The notes beneath the pieces were generated by a model. It did not search any database. It was not told the origin of the DNA and was given only the letters and a program-made list of their open reading frames with translations. From Vibrio fluvialis (GTDB lineage: Bacteria; Pseudomonadota; Gammaproteobacteria; Enterobacterales; Vibrionaceae): a stretch of DNA of 64,000 nucleotides. The stretch is from the NCBI RefSeq assembly GCF_900460245.1, contig NZ_UHIP01000001.1:372001-436000 (forward strand). Reading direction: 5' to 3'. The position numbers were made by a program, and so were the translations under genes. Positions 1-9,505 of the stretch are shown in pieces; the first letter of the stretch is position 1; every line of letters starts with the position of its first letter.

Positions 1-1507
1 CCTGGCTAAGACTGTTAAAGGTTACGGCATGGGTGACGCGGCTCAAGGTAAGAACATTGCGCACCAAGTTAAGAAGATGGACATGACGCACGTGATCGCG
101 ATGCGTAACCGTCTGGGTCTGCAAGACATCATTTCTGATGAAGAAGTGAACAACCTGCCTTACCTGAAACTGGAAGAAGGTTCGAAAGAACACGAATACC
201 TGCACGCTCGTCGTAAAGCGCTGCACGGTTACACGCCACAGCGTCTGCCTAACTTCACTCAGGAACTGGTTATTCCAGAACTGGAAGAGTTCAAACCGCT
301 TCTGGAAGAACAGAAACGTGAAATCTCTTCAACGATGGCTTACGTGCGTGCACTGAACATTCTGTTGAAAGACAAAAACATTGGTAAGAACATTGTTCCT
401 ATCATTGCTGACGAAGCGCGTACTTTCGGTATGGAAGGTCTGTTCCGTCAAATCGGTATCTACAACCCACACGGCCAGACTTACACGCCTGAAGACCGTG
501 GCGTTGTGTCTTACTACAAAGAAGACACAGCAGGTCAGGTACTGCAAGAAGGTATCAACGAACTGGGTGCAATGTCATCTTGGGTTGCGGCTGCGACATC
601 TTACAGCACCAACAACCTGCCAATGATCCCGTTCTACATCTACTACTCTATGTTCGGTTTCCAACGTGTTGGCGACATGGCATGGATGGCAGGTGACCAA
701 CAAGCTCGTGGTTTCCTACTGGGCGCAACGGCTGGCCGTACTACACTGAACGGTGAAGGTCTGCAGCACGAAGATGGTCACTCACACATTCAGGCCGGCA
801 CTATCCCGAACTGTATCTCTTACGATCCGACTTTCGCATACGAAGTAGCGGTGATCATGCAAGACGGTATCCGTCGCATGTACGGTGAGCAAGAGAACGT
901 GTTCTACTACCTGACGCTGATGAACGAAAACTACGCGCATCCAGCAATGCCAGAAGGTTCTGAAGAAGGTATCCGTAAAGGTATCTACAAACTGGAAACT
1001 CTGTCTGGTTCTAAAGGTAAAGTTCAGCTGATGAGCTCTGGTACTATCATGAACGAAGTACGTAAAGCGGCAGTGATCCTGAGCGAAGAATACGGCATCG
1101 CCTCTGATGTTTACTCTGTAACCTCGTTCAACGAACTGGCTCGTGATGGCCAGGACGCAGAGCGTTACAACATGCTTCACCCAGAAGCAGAAGCGAAAGT
1201 ACCTTACATCGCTTCAGTAATGGGTACTGAACCAGCAATCGCTGCAACCGACTACATGAAGAACTACGCTGACCAAGTTCGCGCGTTCATTCCTGCTGAG
1301 TCTTACAAAGTACTGGGTACTGACGGTTTCGGTCGTTCAGACAGCCGTGAGAACCTACGTCGTCACTTCGAAGTGAACGCAGGCTACGTTGTTGTTGCAG
1401 CTCTAAACGAACTAGCGAAACGTGGTGAAGTTGAGAAATCTGTGGTGGCGGAAGCTATCAAGAAATTCAACATCGACACTGAAAAAACAAACCCGCTATA
1501 CGCTTAA
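1..1507 (+). CDS. aceE: Pyruvate dehydrogenase E1 component, 3' part
   Basis: This is the C-terminal part, about 500 of the usual ~890 residues, of the homodimeric thiamin-diphosphate E1 subunit. E1 decarboxylates pyruvate and reductively acetylates the lipoyl groups of AceF. The reading frame is open from base 2 of the window, so the true start lies upstream and the first in-frame ATG (29) is internal. Sequence typical of AceE is visible, such as [10 protein letters not shown] near the left edge, LQHEDGHSH in the middle and [20 protein letters not shown] near the end. It ends 17 bp before aceF, in the usual aceEF operon. Truncation is by the window edge only. Confidence 0.97.
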   Translation, partial: LAKTVKGYGMGDAAQGKNIAHQVKKMDMTHVIAMRNRLGLQDIISDEEVNNLPYLKLEEGSKEHEYLHARRKALHGYTPQRLPNFTQELVIPELEEFKPLLEEQKREISSTMAYVRALNILLKDKNIGKNIVPIIADEARTFGMEGLFRQIGIYNPHGQTYTPEDRGVVSYYKEDTAGQVLQEGINELGAMSSWVAAATSYSTNNLPMIPFYIYYSMFGFQRVGDMAWMAGDQQARGFLLGATAGRTTLNGEGLQHEDGHSHIQAGTIPNCISYDPTFAYEVAVIMQDGIRRMYGEQENVFYYLTLMNENYAHPAMPEGSEEGIRKGIYKLETLSGSKGKVQLMSSGTIMNEVRKAAVILSEEYGIASDVYSVTSFNELARDGQDAERYNMLHPEAEAKVPYIASVMGTEPAIAATDYMKNYADQVRAFIPAESYKVLGTDGFGRSDSRENLRRHFEVNAGYVVVAALNELAKRGEVEKSVVAEAIKKFNIDTEKTNPLYA

Positions 1508-1524
1508 TTGAAGGTAGGAAAAGC

Positions 1525-2390
1525 ATGGCTATCGAAATTTACGTACCAGATATCGGTGCAGACGAGGTTGAAGTTACTGAGATTCTTGTAAGCGTAGGCG
1601 ACAAGGTTGAAGAAGAACAATCTCTGATTACTGTTGAAGGCGACAAAGCTTCTATGGAAGTTCCAGCGTCTCAGGCAGGTATTGTTAAAGAAATCAAAGT
1701 AGTGGCTGGCGACAAAGTAACGACTGGCTCACTGATTATGGTTTTTGAAGCGGAAGGTGCAGCAGCGGCTGCACCAGCTCCTGCGGCCGAAGCAGCACCA
1801 GTTGCGGCAGCGCCAGCAGCAGCGACTGAACTGAAAGAAGTCAACGTACCGGACATCGGTGGCGACGAAGTTGAAGTGACTGAAATCATGGTTGCTGTGG
1901 GTGACACAGTGTCTGAAGAGCAGTCTCTGATCACTGTTGAAGGCGACAAAGCTTCAATGGAAGTTCCAGCGCCATTCGCGGGTACCGTGAAAGAGATCAA
2001 GATCGCGTCGGGTGACAAAGTGACCACTGGCTCACTGATCATGGTCTTCGAAGTGGCCGGTTCTGGCGCTCCAGTAGCAGCAGCTCCAGCTCAGGCAGCG
2101 GCTCCAGCAGCAGCGCCAGCGGTGGCAGCCGACAAAGAAGTCAACGTTCCAGATATCGGCGGCGACGAAGTTGAAGTGACTGAAATCATGGTCGCGGTTG
2201 GCGACATGGTGAGCGAAGAGCAATCTCTGATCACTGTGGAAGGCGACAAAGCGTCGATGGAAGTTCCTGCACCATTCGCAGGTAAAGTGAAAGCGATTAA
2301 AGTAGCGGCTGGCGACAAAGTGTCAACTGGCTCACTGATCATGGTGTTTGAAGTGGCTGGCGCAGCGCCGGCAGCAGTCTCAGCACCAGC
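1525..2390 (+). repeat. Tandem lipoyl-domain coding repeats within aceF
   Basis: Three copies of a roughly 300-bp unit encode the lipoyl domains. Copies 2 and 3 are offset by exactly 300 bp (100 codons) and share long identical stretches, for example 1861-1891 against 2161-2191. Copy 1 is more diverged. Such repeats can recombine to change lipoyl-domain number. Confidence 0.8.
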
Positions 2391-3420
2391 TCAGGCAGCA
2401 GTTCCAGCAGCAGCGGCACCGAAAGTTGAAGCTCCAGCGGCGGCAGCGCCTGCAGCGGCAACGGGTGACTTCCAAGAAAACAACGAGTACGCACACGCGT
2501 CTCCAGTGGTTCGTCGCCTAGCGCGTGAATTCGGCGTTAACCTGTCTAAAGTGAAAGGTTCAGGCCGTAAGAGCCGTATTCTGAAAGAAGACGTTCAGAA
2601 CTACGTGAAAGAAGCGCTGAAACGTCTGGAATCAGGTGCCGCATCAGCAGCATCTGGCAAAGGCGACGGCGCGGCACTGGGTCTGCTACCTTGGCCAAAA
2701 GTGGACTTCAGCAAGTTCGGTGAAACTGAAATTCAGCCACTGTCTCGCATTAAGAAGATCTCTGGCGCGAACCTGCACCGTAACTGGGTCATGATTCCAC
2801 ACGTTACACAGTGGGATAACGCAGACATCACTGAGCTGGAAAACTTCCGTAAAGAACAGAACGCGATTGAAGCGAAGAAAGATTCAGGCATGAAGATCAC
2901 GCCACTGGTGTTCATCATGAAAGCTGCGGCGAAAGCTCTGGAAGCGTTCCCTGCGTTCAACTCTTCTCTGTCTGAAGATGGTGAGAGCCTGATCCTGAAG
3001 AAATACGTGAACATCGGTATCGCGGTAGATACACCAAACGGTCTGGTTGTTCCTGTATTCAAAGACGTGAACAAGAAAGGTATCTACGAGCTGTCTGAAG
3101 AGCTGGCTGTAGTATCGAAGAAAGCACGTGCAGGTAAGCTGACTGCGGCAGATATGCAAGGCGGCTGTTTCACCATCTCAAGTCTGGGTGGTATCGGCGG
3201 TACGGCATTCACGCCAATCGTGAACGCACCAGAAGTTGGTATTCTGGGTGTATCTAAGTCTGAGATTAAGCCAGTGTGGAACGGCAAAGAGTTTGCTCCA
3301 CGTCTGCAACTTCCTCTGTCTCTGTCATACGACCACCGTGTGATCGATGGCGCAGAAGGTGCACGCTTTATCACTTACTTGAACGGTTGCCTGAGCGACA
3401 TTCGTCGTCTGGTTCTGTAA
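1525..3420 (+). CDS. aceF: Pyruvate dehydrogenase E2, dihydrolipoyl acetyltransferase
   Basis: This is the 631-aa core subunit of the pyruvate dehydrogenase complex; it transfers acetyl from lipoyl to CoA. Three N-terminal lipoyl domains each carry the DKASMEVP lipoylation motif, with target lysines at about K41, K142 and K242, separated by Ala/Pro-rich hinges. A peripheral subunit-binding domain follows (about 323-362, [14 protein letters not shown]), then the catalytic domain ending in DHRVIDG with H604 and D608. The start has an AGGA-type ribosome site and lies 17 bp after aceE. The three-lipoyl architecture matches E. coli and Vibrio E2. The lipoyl-domain DNA is strongly repetitive. Confidence 0.98.
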   Translation: MAIEIYVPDIGADEVEVTEILVSVGDKVEEEQSLITVEGDKASMEVPASQAGIVKEIKVVAGDKVTTGSLIMVFEAEGAAAAAPAPAAEAAPVAAAPAAATELKEVNVPDIGGDEVEVTEIMVAVGDTVSEEQSLITVEGDKASMEVPAPFAGTVKEIKIASGDKVTTGSLIMVFEVAGSGAPVAAAPAQAAAPAAAPAVAADKEVNVPDIGGDEVEVTEIMVAVGDMVSEEQSLITVEGDKASMEVPAPFAGKVKAIKVAAGDKVSTGSLIMVFEVAGAAPAAVSAPAQAAVPAAAAPKVEAPAAAAPAAATGDFQENNEYAHASPVVRRLAREFGVNLSKVKGSGRKSRILKEDVQNYVKEALKRLESGAASAASGKGDGAALGLLPWPKVDFSKFGETEIQPLSRIKKISGANLHRNWVMIPHVTQWDNADITELENFRKEQNAIEAKKDSGMKITPLVFIMKAAAKALEAFPAFNSSLSEDGESLILKKYVNIGIAVDTPNGLVVPVFKDVNKKGIYELSEELAVVSKKARAGKLTAADMQGGCFTISSLGGIGGTAFTPIVNAPEVGILGVSKSEIKPVWNGKEFAPRLQLPLSLSYDHRVIDGAEGARFITYLNGCLSDIRRLVL

Positions 3421-3436
3421 TCGGTTCAAACAAAAT

Positions 3437-3458
3437 AAGGCGGCTATTTAGCCGCCTT
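3437..3458 (+). terminator. Hairpin between aceF and lpdA
   Basis: A perfect 9-bp stem (AAGGCGGCT / AGCCGCCTT) with an ATTT loop starts 17 bp after the aceF stop. No U-run follows, so it may act as a partial terminator or an mRNA 3'-end stabiliser rather than a full stop. lpdA then needs its own promoter in the remaining ~200 bp. Confidence 0.6.
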
Positions 3459-3678
3459 GATTCAAGCATTGTCTTGCAATTTGATGATGAAAAAATTTTT
3501 CCGCATTGAATTGTTGTCTAGCTCACAGGCTACATGGATTTACTTTTCACACCATTAACATCTCTGTAAACTGTTGCGGTCTGAAAAATAATCGTTTTAA
3601 GTAATTCGTTTTAAACATAAAACAAATAGATAGAACACCCACTCAGCCTGTTAGGGATATTGACTACAAGAGGTCGAA

Positions 3679-5106
3679 ATGAGCAAAGAAATTAAAGCCC
3701 AAGTTGTAGTGCTTGGTGCCGGTCCTGCTGGTTACTCCGCTGCATTCCGCTGTGCAGACTTAGGTCTGGAAACAGTACTTATCGAACGTTACAACACCCT
3801 AGGTGGCGTGTGTCTGAACGTGGGTTGTATCCCATCGAAAGCACTACTGCACGTAGCTAAAGTTATCGAAGAAGCAAAAGCGCTGGCTGAGCACGGTATC
3901 GTGTTTGGTGAGCCACAAACAGACATCGACAAGATCCGTCTGTGGAAAGAAAAAGTAATTAACCAACTGACTGGCGGTCTTGGCGGTATGGCTAAGATGC
4001 GTAAAGTGAACGTGGTTAACGGTTTTGGTAAGTTCACTGGCCCGAACACGATTGAAGTGGAAGGCGAAGACGGCAAAACTGTTGTGAACTTCGACAACGC
4101 GATCGTTGCTGCGGGTTCTCGTCCAATCAAACTGCCATTCATTCCTCATGAAGACCCACGTATTTGGGATTCAACAGACGCTCTGGAACTGAAAGAAGTT
4201 CCTGGAAAACTGCTGATCATGGGCGGTGGTATCATCGGTCTGGAAATGGGTACTGTGTACCACGCACTGGGTTCTCAAATCGACGTGGTTGAAATGTTCG
4301 ACCAAGTTATCCCAGCTGCGGATAAAGACATCGTTAAAGTCTTCACCAAGCGTATTGCGAAGAAGTTCAACCTGATGCTGGAAACCAAAGTGACTGCGGT
4401 TGAAGCAAAAGAAGACGGCATCTACGTATCGATGGAAGGTAAGAAAGCGCCAGCGGAAGCTGAGCGTTACGATGCGGTACTTGTGGCAATCGGTCGTGTA
4501 CCAAACGGTAAACTACTGGATGCAGAAAAAGCAGGTCTGGAAGTGGATGAGCGTGGCTTCATCAACGTCGACAAGCAACTGCGCACTAACGTACCTCACA
4601 TCTTCGCTATCGGTGACATCGTTGGCCAACCAATGCTGGCTCACAAAGGTGTTCACGAAGGCCACGTGGCTGCAGAAGTTATCGCTGGTAAGAAACACTA
4701 CTTCGATCCTAAAGTTATTCCTTCAATCGCTTACACTGAGCCAGAAGTGGCATGGGTTGGTAAGACTGAGAAAGAAGCGAAAGCAGAAGGCATCAACTAC
4801 GAAGTGGCAACTTTCCCATGGGCAGCTTCAGGCCGTGCAATCGCGTCTGACTGTGCTGACGGTATGACTAAGCTGATCTTCGATAAAGAGACTCACCGCG
4901 TTATCGGTGGTGCTATCGTGGGTACAAACGGTGGCGAACTACTGGGCGAAATCGGTCTGGCGATCGAGATGGGTTGTGATGCAGAAGACATCGCTCTGAC
5001 TATCCACGCTCACCCGACTCTACACGAGTCTGTGGGTCTGGCTGCAGAAGTGTTTGAAGGTACGATCACTGACCTGCCAAACGCAAAAGCGAAAAAGAAA
5101 AAATAA
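3679..5106 (+). CDS. lpdA: Dihydrolipoamide dehydrogenase (E3)
   Basis: This 475-aa FAD flavoprotein reoxidises dihydrolipoyl groups of the pyruvate and 2-oxoglutarate dehydrogenase complexes and produces NADH. Visible are the FAD-binding GAGPAG at residues 13-18, the redox disulfide C45/C50 in GGVCLNVGCIPSK, the NAD-binding GGGIIGLEMG, and the catalytic H445/E450 pair in HAHPTLHES. Length and residue numbers equal those of E. coli Lpd. A GAGGT-type ribosome site precedes the ATG. The 258-bp gap and the hairpin after aceF suggest that, as in E. coli, it is both read through from aceEF and transcribed from its own promoter. Confidence 0.98.
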   Translation: MSKEIKAQVVVLGAGPAGYSAAFRCADLGLETVLIERYNTLGGVCLNVGCIPSKALLHVAKVIEEAKALAEHGIVFGEPQTDIDKIRLWKEKVINQLTGGLGGMAKMRKVNVVNGFGKFTGPNTIEVEGEDGKTVVNFDNAIVAAGSRPIKLPFIPHEDPRIWDSTDALELKEVPGKLLIMGGGIIGLEMGTVYHALGSQIDVVEMFDQVIPAADKDIVKVFTKRIAKKFNLMLETKVTAVEAKEDGIYVSMEGKKAPAEAERYDAVLVAIGRVPNGKLLDAEKAGLEVDERGFINVDKQLRTNVPHIFAIGDIVGQPMLAHKGVHEGHVAAEVIAGKKHYFDPKVIPSIAYTEPEVAWVGKTEKEAKAEGINYEVATFPWAASGRAIASDCADGMTKLIFDKETHRVIGGAIVGTNGGELLGEIGLAIEMGCDAEDIALTIHAHPTLHESVGLAAEVFEGTITDLPNAKAKKKK

Positions 5107-5129
5107 TTTTCTGAGCGCCAAATGATATA

Positions 5130-5157
5130 AACCGCTGATTGTTCAGCGGTTTTTTTA
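5130..5157 (+). terminator. Rho-independent terminator of lpdA
   Basis: A GC-rich hairpin (ACCGCTGA / TTCAGCGGT) begins about 24 bp after the lpdA stop and is followed by a run of seven T. It closes the ace-lpd operon. Confidence 0.9.
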
Positions 5158-5181
5158 TGTCTGTTACTCGGCCTCTGAGGC

Positions 5182-5206
5182 AAAAAAATAGCGCCTTGCG
5201 GCGCTA
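5182..5206 (-). terminator. Rho-independent terminator of the luxR/hapR homologue
   Basis: The stem TAGCGCC / GGCGCTA has a TTGC loop and is flanked on its left by seven A (U-run on the minus strand), about 22 bp beyond the stop of the minus-strand regulator. Confidence 0.88.
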
Positions 5207-5227
5207 TAATTCGTCAATCTTTGCTTA

Positions 5228-5845
5228 TTAGTGATCGCGTTTATAGATGCACAGCATGTCCAGGTAGCTTTTCACCAGTTTACGCATGTAGCCTTCATCG
5301 CGAACGCGGTTGGCTTGCACAAACAGTGAGTAGCAGACACCGTGGAACAGCGTCGCCAGATCTTCAGGGTCGTGCTGTTCACACACTTCACCGCGCTCGA
5401 TGGCTTTCGAGAACATGTTCTTCACCAGCAACTGGTTGGTACGGTTACTGGATACAAACAGTGGCCATACTTCGTCACGCGTCGAGGCGCTCCATTCAAA
5501 CCACACTTTCAGCCAGTGGCAATCTTCATTGGCCAGCTTAACCATTTCATCGGTGATGTTGGTGAGGTTCTCTTTCGCGTGAATATCGAGATCGATGTTG
5601 TCGGTGAGAAAGTTGGAAAACTGGCGAACCACGTAAGTCAGTACGTCGTCGACCAAATCTTCACGAGTAGGGAAGTAGTTGAACACGGTAGCGACAGAAA
5701 CTTGAGCAATTTCTGCGATATCCGCATGACCACCACGGCCAATGCCTCGTTTTGCAAACACTTCCAGCGCGATTTCCATCAACTGGAGTTTACGTTTTTG
5801 AGGAGATAGCCGTGTTCTAGGGCGTTTCTCTATAGATGCGTCCAT
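5228..5845 (-). CDS. hapR: LuxR/HapR-family quorum-sensing master regulator (TetR fold)
   Basis: This 205-aa TetR-type regulator is the end point of the Vibrio quorum-sensing cascade. It activates high-density genes such as proteases and represses biofilm and virulence genes. The N-terminus (MDASIEKRPRTRLSPQKRK) and the helix-turn-helix region (about residues 42-60, ADIAEIAQVSVATVFNYF) look like HapR/LuxR/OpaR/SmcR. The start at 5845 is chosen over an in-frame ATG at 5863: it gives the family N-terminus and has AAGGA 8 nt upstream, whereas the upstream ATG falls inside the predicted Qrr pairing site. The gene sits next to hpt, as in V. cholerae. The name hapR versus luxR depends on species. 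Confidence 0.95.
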   Translation of the reverse strand: MDASIEKRPRTRLSPQKRKLQLMEIALEVFAKRGIGRGGHADIAEIAQVSVATVFNYFPTREDLVDDVLTYVVRQFSNFLTDNIDLDIHAKENLTNITDEMVKLANEDCHWLKVWFEWSASTRDEVWPLFVSSNRTNQLLVKNMFSKAIERGEVCEQHDPEDLATLFHGVCYSLFVQANRVRDEGYMRKLVKSYLDMLCIYKRDH

Positions 5846-6165
5846 AGTATTAATCCTTGCCATTTGAGTTGTTATCTGCGTTTTTTAGTAAACGCTAATG
5901 ATTATTTTATTAATTGCTTTAAAAGCCCTATGAGTGTAATGGTGCATATGATGAAGGTCAATGTTTTGTGCTTATAAAATGTTCACGTTTCTGAAATGTT
6001 TTGAATTTCAAAGTGTTTTATTGAATCAATTTCTCACTAAAACGTAACATCAGTGAAAGGTTAACACCCACCCTCAGCAGTGGTACTATACGCGCCGAAA
6101 GATTTAGCGGCGCTGTCGGTGTGGTTTTGCAGTGCCAAGTGTCGCTCCAACAAAACGAGATTGGT
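5846..6165. other. hapR-hpt divergent intergenic region
   Basis: This 320-bp AT-rich stretch separates the divergent regulator and hpt. It must hold the promoters of both. Apart from the Qrr site in the hapR leader I could not assign boxes with confidence. LuxR-family autorepression sites would be expected here, but no good palindromic match was found by eye. Confidence 0.5.
5855..5875 (-). promoter_or_regulatory. Predicted Qrr small-RNA pairing site in the hapR/luxR 5' UTR
   Basis: On the minus strand the leader just before the start reads TAACAAC, then TCA, then TGGC and AGG, ending in the Shine-Dalgarno. From memory of the conserved Qrr core, which contains GCCAACUGAC and GUUGUUA, the segments TAACAAC, TCA, TGGC and AGG can pair in order. 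Pairing would occlude the AAGGA ribosome site, as known for Qrr repression of hapR/luxR mRNA at low cell density. The Qrr genes are not in this window. Confidence 0.6.
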
Positions 6166-6693
6166 ATGAAACATACAGTTGAAGTAATGATTTCTGAGCA
6201 AGAAGTTCAGGAACGTGTCCGCGCACTCGGCCAGCAGATCACTGAGCACTACAATGGCAGTGAAGATTTGGTTCTGGTGGGTCTGCTCCGTGGCTCTTTT
6301 GTGTTTATGGCAGATTTGGCTCGTGCAATCAGCCTGACGCATCAGGTCGATTTCATGACGGCATCGAGCTACGGCAACACCATGGAAAGTTCGCGTGACG
6401 TGCGCATCCTGAAAGATCTGGATGACGACATCAAAGGCAAAGATGTGCTGTTGGTGGAAGACATCATCGACACGGGTAACACCCTGAGCAAAGTGAAAGA
6501 GATTCTGTCACTGCGTGAACCGAAATCGATTCAGATCTGTACCTTGCTGGACAAACCTTCTCGTCGTGAAGTGAACGTAGATGTGAAATGGATCGGTTTT
6601 GAGATTCCGGACGAATTCGTGGTGGGTGTGGGTATCGACTACGCACAGAAATACCGCCATCTGCCATTCATCGGTAAAGTGGTTCCGCTTTAA
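6166..6693 (+). CDS. hpt: Hypoxanthine phosphoribosyltransferase
   Basis: This 175-aa cytosolic purine-salvage enzyme converts hypoxanthine (and less well guanine) plus PRPP to IMP (GMP). The PRPP-binding signature [14 protein letters not shown] is intact, and the N-terminus ([15 protein letters not shown]) is that of Vibrio and enteric Hpt. The ATG at 6166 is chosen; the GTG at 6121 would add 15 residues absent from the family. The gene is divergent from the hapR homologue and convergent with can, sharing a bidirectional terminator with it. Confidence 0.96.
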   Translation: MKHTVEVMISEQEVQERVRALGQQITEHYNGSEDLVLVGLLRGSFVFMADLARAISLTHQVDFMTASSYGNTMESSRDVRILKDLDDDIKGKDVLLVEDIIDTGNTLSKVKEILSLREPKSIQICTLLDKPSRREVNVDVKWIGFEIPDEFVVGVGIDYAQKYRHLPFIGKVVPL

Positions 6694-6711
6694 ACCGGAT
6701 GACGCAGAGAT

Positions 6712-6742
6712 AAAAAAACGCCCACATGATGTGGGCGTTTTT
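6712..6742. terminator. Bidirectional terminator between hpt and can
   Basis: A strong stem (AACGCCCACA / TGTGGGCGTT) is flanked by A7 on the left and T5 on the right, so it can stop both hpt (+) and can (-), which converge here. Confidence 0.9.
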
Positions 6743-6743
6743 G

Positions 6744-7412
6744 TTATCGACACAACAGGCTGTGCTGTGGATTCAGAATCTTTTCCATCGCTTTCTTGTA
6801 ACTACCGTCGACCATTTCGCGAGAGTTACAACGCACGCCCAGATACTCCAGACGACCGTCACCGATACCGTAAACCACACCGTGAATCTCAACGTCCTGG
6901 CCACGCTCCCAAGCGTTTTGCAGGATGGTGGAGTTACCCAGATTGTACACTTGTTCTGCCACGTTGATTTCCGCAAGTTTGTCCGAGCGGTCCTCTTCTG
7001 GCATTTGCTCCAGATAGCCGCGGTGTTTGAAGTACAAATCACGGATGTGCAGAATCCAGTTATTGATCAGACCCAGTTGTGGGTTATCGATGGACGCCGT
7101 CACACCACCACAGCCGTAGTGGCCACACACGATAATGTGTTTCACTTTGAGAACGTCGACTGCGTACTGCACCACAGACAGGCAGTTCAGGTCTGTATGA
7201 ATCACTTGGTTGGCAACGTTTCGGTGTACGAACAGTTCACCGGAATACAGGCCGGTTAGGCGCTCTGCTGGGACTCGGCTGTCAGAACAACCAATCCACA
7301 GAAAGTCAGGATTTTGTCCTTCGGCTAACTTGCTAAAGTACTCAGGTCGTTCTGCTTTAATAGACTCTGACCACTTCGAGTTGTTTTCGAATAGTTGTTT
7401 AATCTCTGGCAT
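6744..7412 (-). CDS. can: Beta-class carbonic anhydrase
   Basis: This 222-aa zinc enzyme interconverts CO2 and bicarbonate and supplies bicarbonate for carboxylations. All four active-site residues occur at the E. coli Can positions: C42 and D44 in IGCSDSRV, and H98 and C101 in CGHYGCGG. The N-terminus [11 protein letters not shown] is family-typical. It is transcribed toward hpt and ends at the shared terminator. The upstream region carries a large imperfect palindrome. Confidence 0.97.
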   Translation of the reverse strand: MPEIKQLFENNSKWSESIKAERPEYFSKLAEGQNPDFLWIGCSDSRVPAERLTGLYSGELFVHRNVANQVIHTDLNCLSVVQYAVDVLKVKHIIVCGHYGCGGVTASIDNPQLGLINNWILHIRDLYFKHRGYLEQMPEEDRSDKLAEINVAEQVYNLGNSTILQNAWERGQDVEIHGVVYGIGDGRLEYLGVRCNSREMVDGSYKKAMEKILNPQHSLLCR

Positions 7413-7755
7413 TTTACTTCCCTTAGTTTATAGCCAAGTACCCTCAAGGTGCCCGGTTCTGTCCGATGACAGAATACGGCGTCTTGAAACCACTTGGGTA
7501 TGCTTGCCAACTATACACAATGTCATAAATTCATTCTCTGACAAATTGCTTAACAGACTACTCATCTGAGCAGTTAATGGAAGTAAAATTTTTGCAAGAT
7601 TTTGTTTGTAAAAGTGATAACTGAAACATGGACTGGTTATCACCATGTTGAAAATGGGGGGATTTTTCTCCGATCTATTTGCGTTCAAGGGTTGAAAAGT
7701 GACCGCTTAAGCAGCACATCTAGTCTGTTCGAACAGAAAGAGTTTTCACACTGCT
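7413..7755. other. can-yadG divergent intergenic region
   Basis: This 343-bp gap holds the palindrome at 7436-7504 on the can side. The rest is AT-rich sequence that must contain the yadGH promoter. Only very short ORFs without ribosome sites are present. I see nothing else I can support. Confidence 0.5.
7436..7504. repeat. Imperfect palindromic element between can and yadG
   Basis: About 70 bp fold on themselves. The outer pair is AAG/CTT, then TACCC with GGGTA, then TCAAG with CTTGA, and an apical 7-bp hairpin TTCTGTC / GACAGAA has a CGAT loop. An 8-nt bulge (AACCACTT) sits on the right arm. It lies in the can 5' region and codes for nothing. It looks like a dispersed intergenic hairpin repeat of the ERIC/REP kind, but copy number cannot be judged from one window. 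Confidence 0.5.
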
Positions 7756-8673
7756 ATGTATGCATTAGAAATTGATCAGCTGCGCAAAACCTACGCCGGT
7801 GGTTTTGAAGCACTGAAAGGCGTCAGCCTGACGGTCAATAAGGGCGACTTTTACGCTCTGCTTGGCCCCAATGGTGCCGGTAAATCGACCACGATTGGTA
7901 TCATCTCCTCACTGGTCAATAAGACCTCCGGTACAGTCAAAGTGTTTGGTCACAACATTGACACTCACTTAGAGCAAGCGAAACAACATTTAGGCTTAGT
8001 GCCACAAGAGTTCAACTTTAACCCGTTTGAGACAGTCGAGCAGATCGTGATGCAGCAGGCGGGATATTACGGCGTTTCGCGCACGCTGGCCAAAGAGCGG
8101 GCCGAGAAGTATCTCACCCAACTGGATCTGTGGGAAAAACGCAAAGAGCGCGCGCGTAACCTCTCCGGTGGCATGAAACGTCGCCTGATGATTGCCCGCG
8201 CTTTGATGCACGAACCACAACTGCTGATCCTCGATGAGCCGACAGCCGGGGTGGATATCGAGCTGCGCCGCTCAATGTGGGAATTTCTCAAGCAGATCAA
8301 TTCGCAAGGGATCACTATCATCCTTACCACGCATTATCTGGAAGAAGCGGAGATGCTGTGCCGTCACATCGGTATCATCAATCGCGGAGAGCTGATTGAA
8401 AACACCACGATGAAAGGTTTGCTTGGTAAGCTGCATGTCGAAACCTTTATTCTTGATATCGATAATGAAGAGAAGCTGCAGCCGCTCACCGATGTGGTCT
8501 CGCAACGTGTGGTCGACGGTTCGCTGGAAATTGAGCTGGAAAAAACGCAGGGCATGAACCACGTCTTTACCCAGCTTTCAGAGCAGGGCGTGAACGTGAT
8601 GTCGATGCGCAACAAAGCCAACCGTTTGGAAGAGCTGTTTGTCAGCATTGTTCGCCAGCAGAGTCAGGGGTAA
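7756..8673 (+). CDS. yadG: ABC exporter ATP-binding subunit, YadG-like
   Basis: This 305-aa ATPase is of the drug/polysaccharide-exporter (ABC-2) type. The nucleotide-binding domain fills the first ~230 residues, with Walker A GPNGAGKST, signature LSGGMKRR, Walker B LLILDEPTAG and an H-loop in LTTHYLEEAE. The last ~70 residues are the accessory tail common in this group. It is followed after 4 bp by its permease. The transported substrate is unknown, as for E. coli YadGH. Confidence 0.9.
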   Translation: MYALEIDQLRKTYAGGFEALKGVSLTVNKGDFYALLGPNGAGKSTTIGIISSLVNKTSGTVKVFGHNIDTHLEQAKQHLGLVPQEFNFNPFETVEQIVMQQAGYYGVSRTLAKERAEKYLTQLDLWEKRKERARNLSGGMKRRLMIARALMHEPQLLILDEPTAGVDIELRRSMWEFLKQINSQGITIILTTHYLEEAEMLCRHIGIINRGELIENTTMKGLLGKLHVETFILDIDNEEKLQPLTDVVSQRVVDGSLEIELEKTQGMNHVFTQLSEQGVNVMSMRNKANRLEELFVSIVRQQSQG

Positions 8674-8677
8674 GGGC

Positions 8678-9448
8678 ATGTATCATATTTATTGGACCGC
8701 TTTTCGCAGCCTGCTGCGCAAAGAGATCAAACGTTTCACGCGCATCTGGGTACAGACCTTAGTACCGCCAGCGATTACCATGAGCTTGTATTTCATCATC
8801 TTTGGTAATTTGATTGGTTCCCGTATCGGTCAGATGAACGGCTTCAGCTACATGGAGTACATCGTGCCGGGGCTTATCATGATGTCGGTCATCACTAACT
8901 CATACTCGAACGTGGCTTCATCGTTTTTCAGTGCCAAATTCCAGAAGAACATTGAAGAGCTGTTGGTGGCGCCAGTGCCGAACTACGTGATCATTGCCGG
9001 TTATGTGATGGGCGGTGTGACGCGTGGCCTGTTGGTGGGCGCGATGGTGACGTTTGTGTCGCTGTTCTTTGTGGATCTGAGTGTCGATCACTGGGGCATC
9101 ATCACGGCGACGGTCTTTCTGACCTCGGTTGTGTTCTCATTGGGTGGTTTGATCAACGCGGTGTACGCGCGTACGTTTGATGATATCTCGATTATTCCGA
9201 CTTTCGTGTTAACGCCGCTGACTTATCTGGGGGGGGTATTTTACTCCATCAGTCTGCTGCCGGAGTTCTGGCAGGGCGTATCGAAAATCAACCCCATCGT
9301 CTACATGGTGAACGCGTTCCGTTACGGCTTCCTGGGTGTCTCGGATGTGGGTATCGTGACGTCATTCAGCGTGCTGGGTGTGTTTGTGGTGGTGCTGTAC
9401 GCCGTGGCCCATTATCTGGTCAGTAAAGGCAAAGGCTTACGCAGCTGA
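8678..9448 (+). CDS. yadH: ABC-2 type permease, YadH-like
   Basis: This 256-aa membrane subunit has about six hydrophobic segments and the ABC-2 signature region near the C-terminus (LLPEFWQGVSKINPIVYMVNAFRY). The ATG at 8678, with AGGGG upstream, gives exactly the E. coli YadH length; an earlier in-frame GTG at 8639 lies inside yadG. It pairs with the upstream ATPase in a two-gene operon ending at the terminator at 9460-9489. The substrate is not known. Confidence 0.92.
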   Translation: MYHIYWTAFRSLLRKEIKRFTRIWVQTLVPPAITMSLYFIIFGNLIGSRIGQMNGFSYMEYIVPGLIMMSVITNSYSNVASSFFSAKFQKNIEELLVAPVPNYVIIAGYVMGGVTRGLLVGAMVTFVSLFFVDLSVDHWGIITATVFLTSVVFSLGGLINAVYARTFDDISIIPTFVLTPLTYLGGVFYSISLLPEFWQGVSKINPIVYMVNAFRYGFLGVSDVGIVTSFSVLGVFVVVLYAVAHYLVSKGKGLRS

Positions 9449-9459
9449 GCGACAGGTAA

Positions 9460-9489
9460 TAAAAAGGTCAACCGAGGTTGACCTTTTTT
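9460..9489. terminator. Bidirectional terminator, yadH / panC
   Basis: The stem AAAAAGGTCAAC / GTTGACCTTTTT has a CGAG loop, with A-run left and T-run right. It serves the converging yadGH and pcnB-folK-panBC units. Confidence 0.9.
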
Positions 9490-9505
9490 ACATCCATCAG
9501 AAAAC

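Noticed and set aside
1525..2390. Regular ~300-bp repeats that might be an array or satellite
   Set aside because: They are the three lipoyl domains of aceF, in frame and with conserved lysines.
6726..7259. 177-codon ORF opposite can
   Set aside because: It is a shadow of can on the other strand; it lacks a ribosome site and family resemblance, while can has all catalytic residues.
7580..7627. 15-codon ORF MEVKFLQDFVCKSDN upstream of yadG
   Set aside because: No ribosome site and no link to the palindrome or to the next gene.
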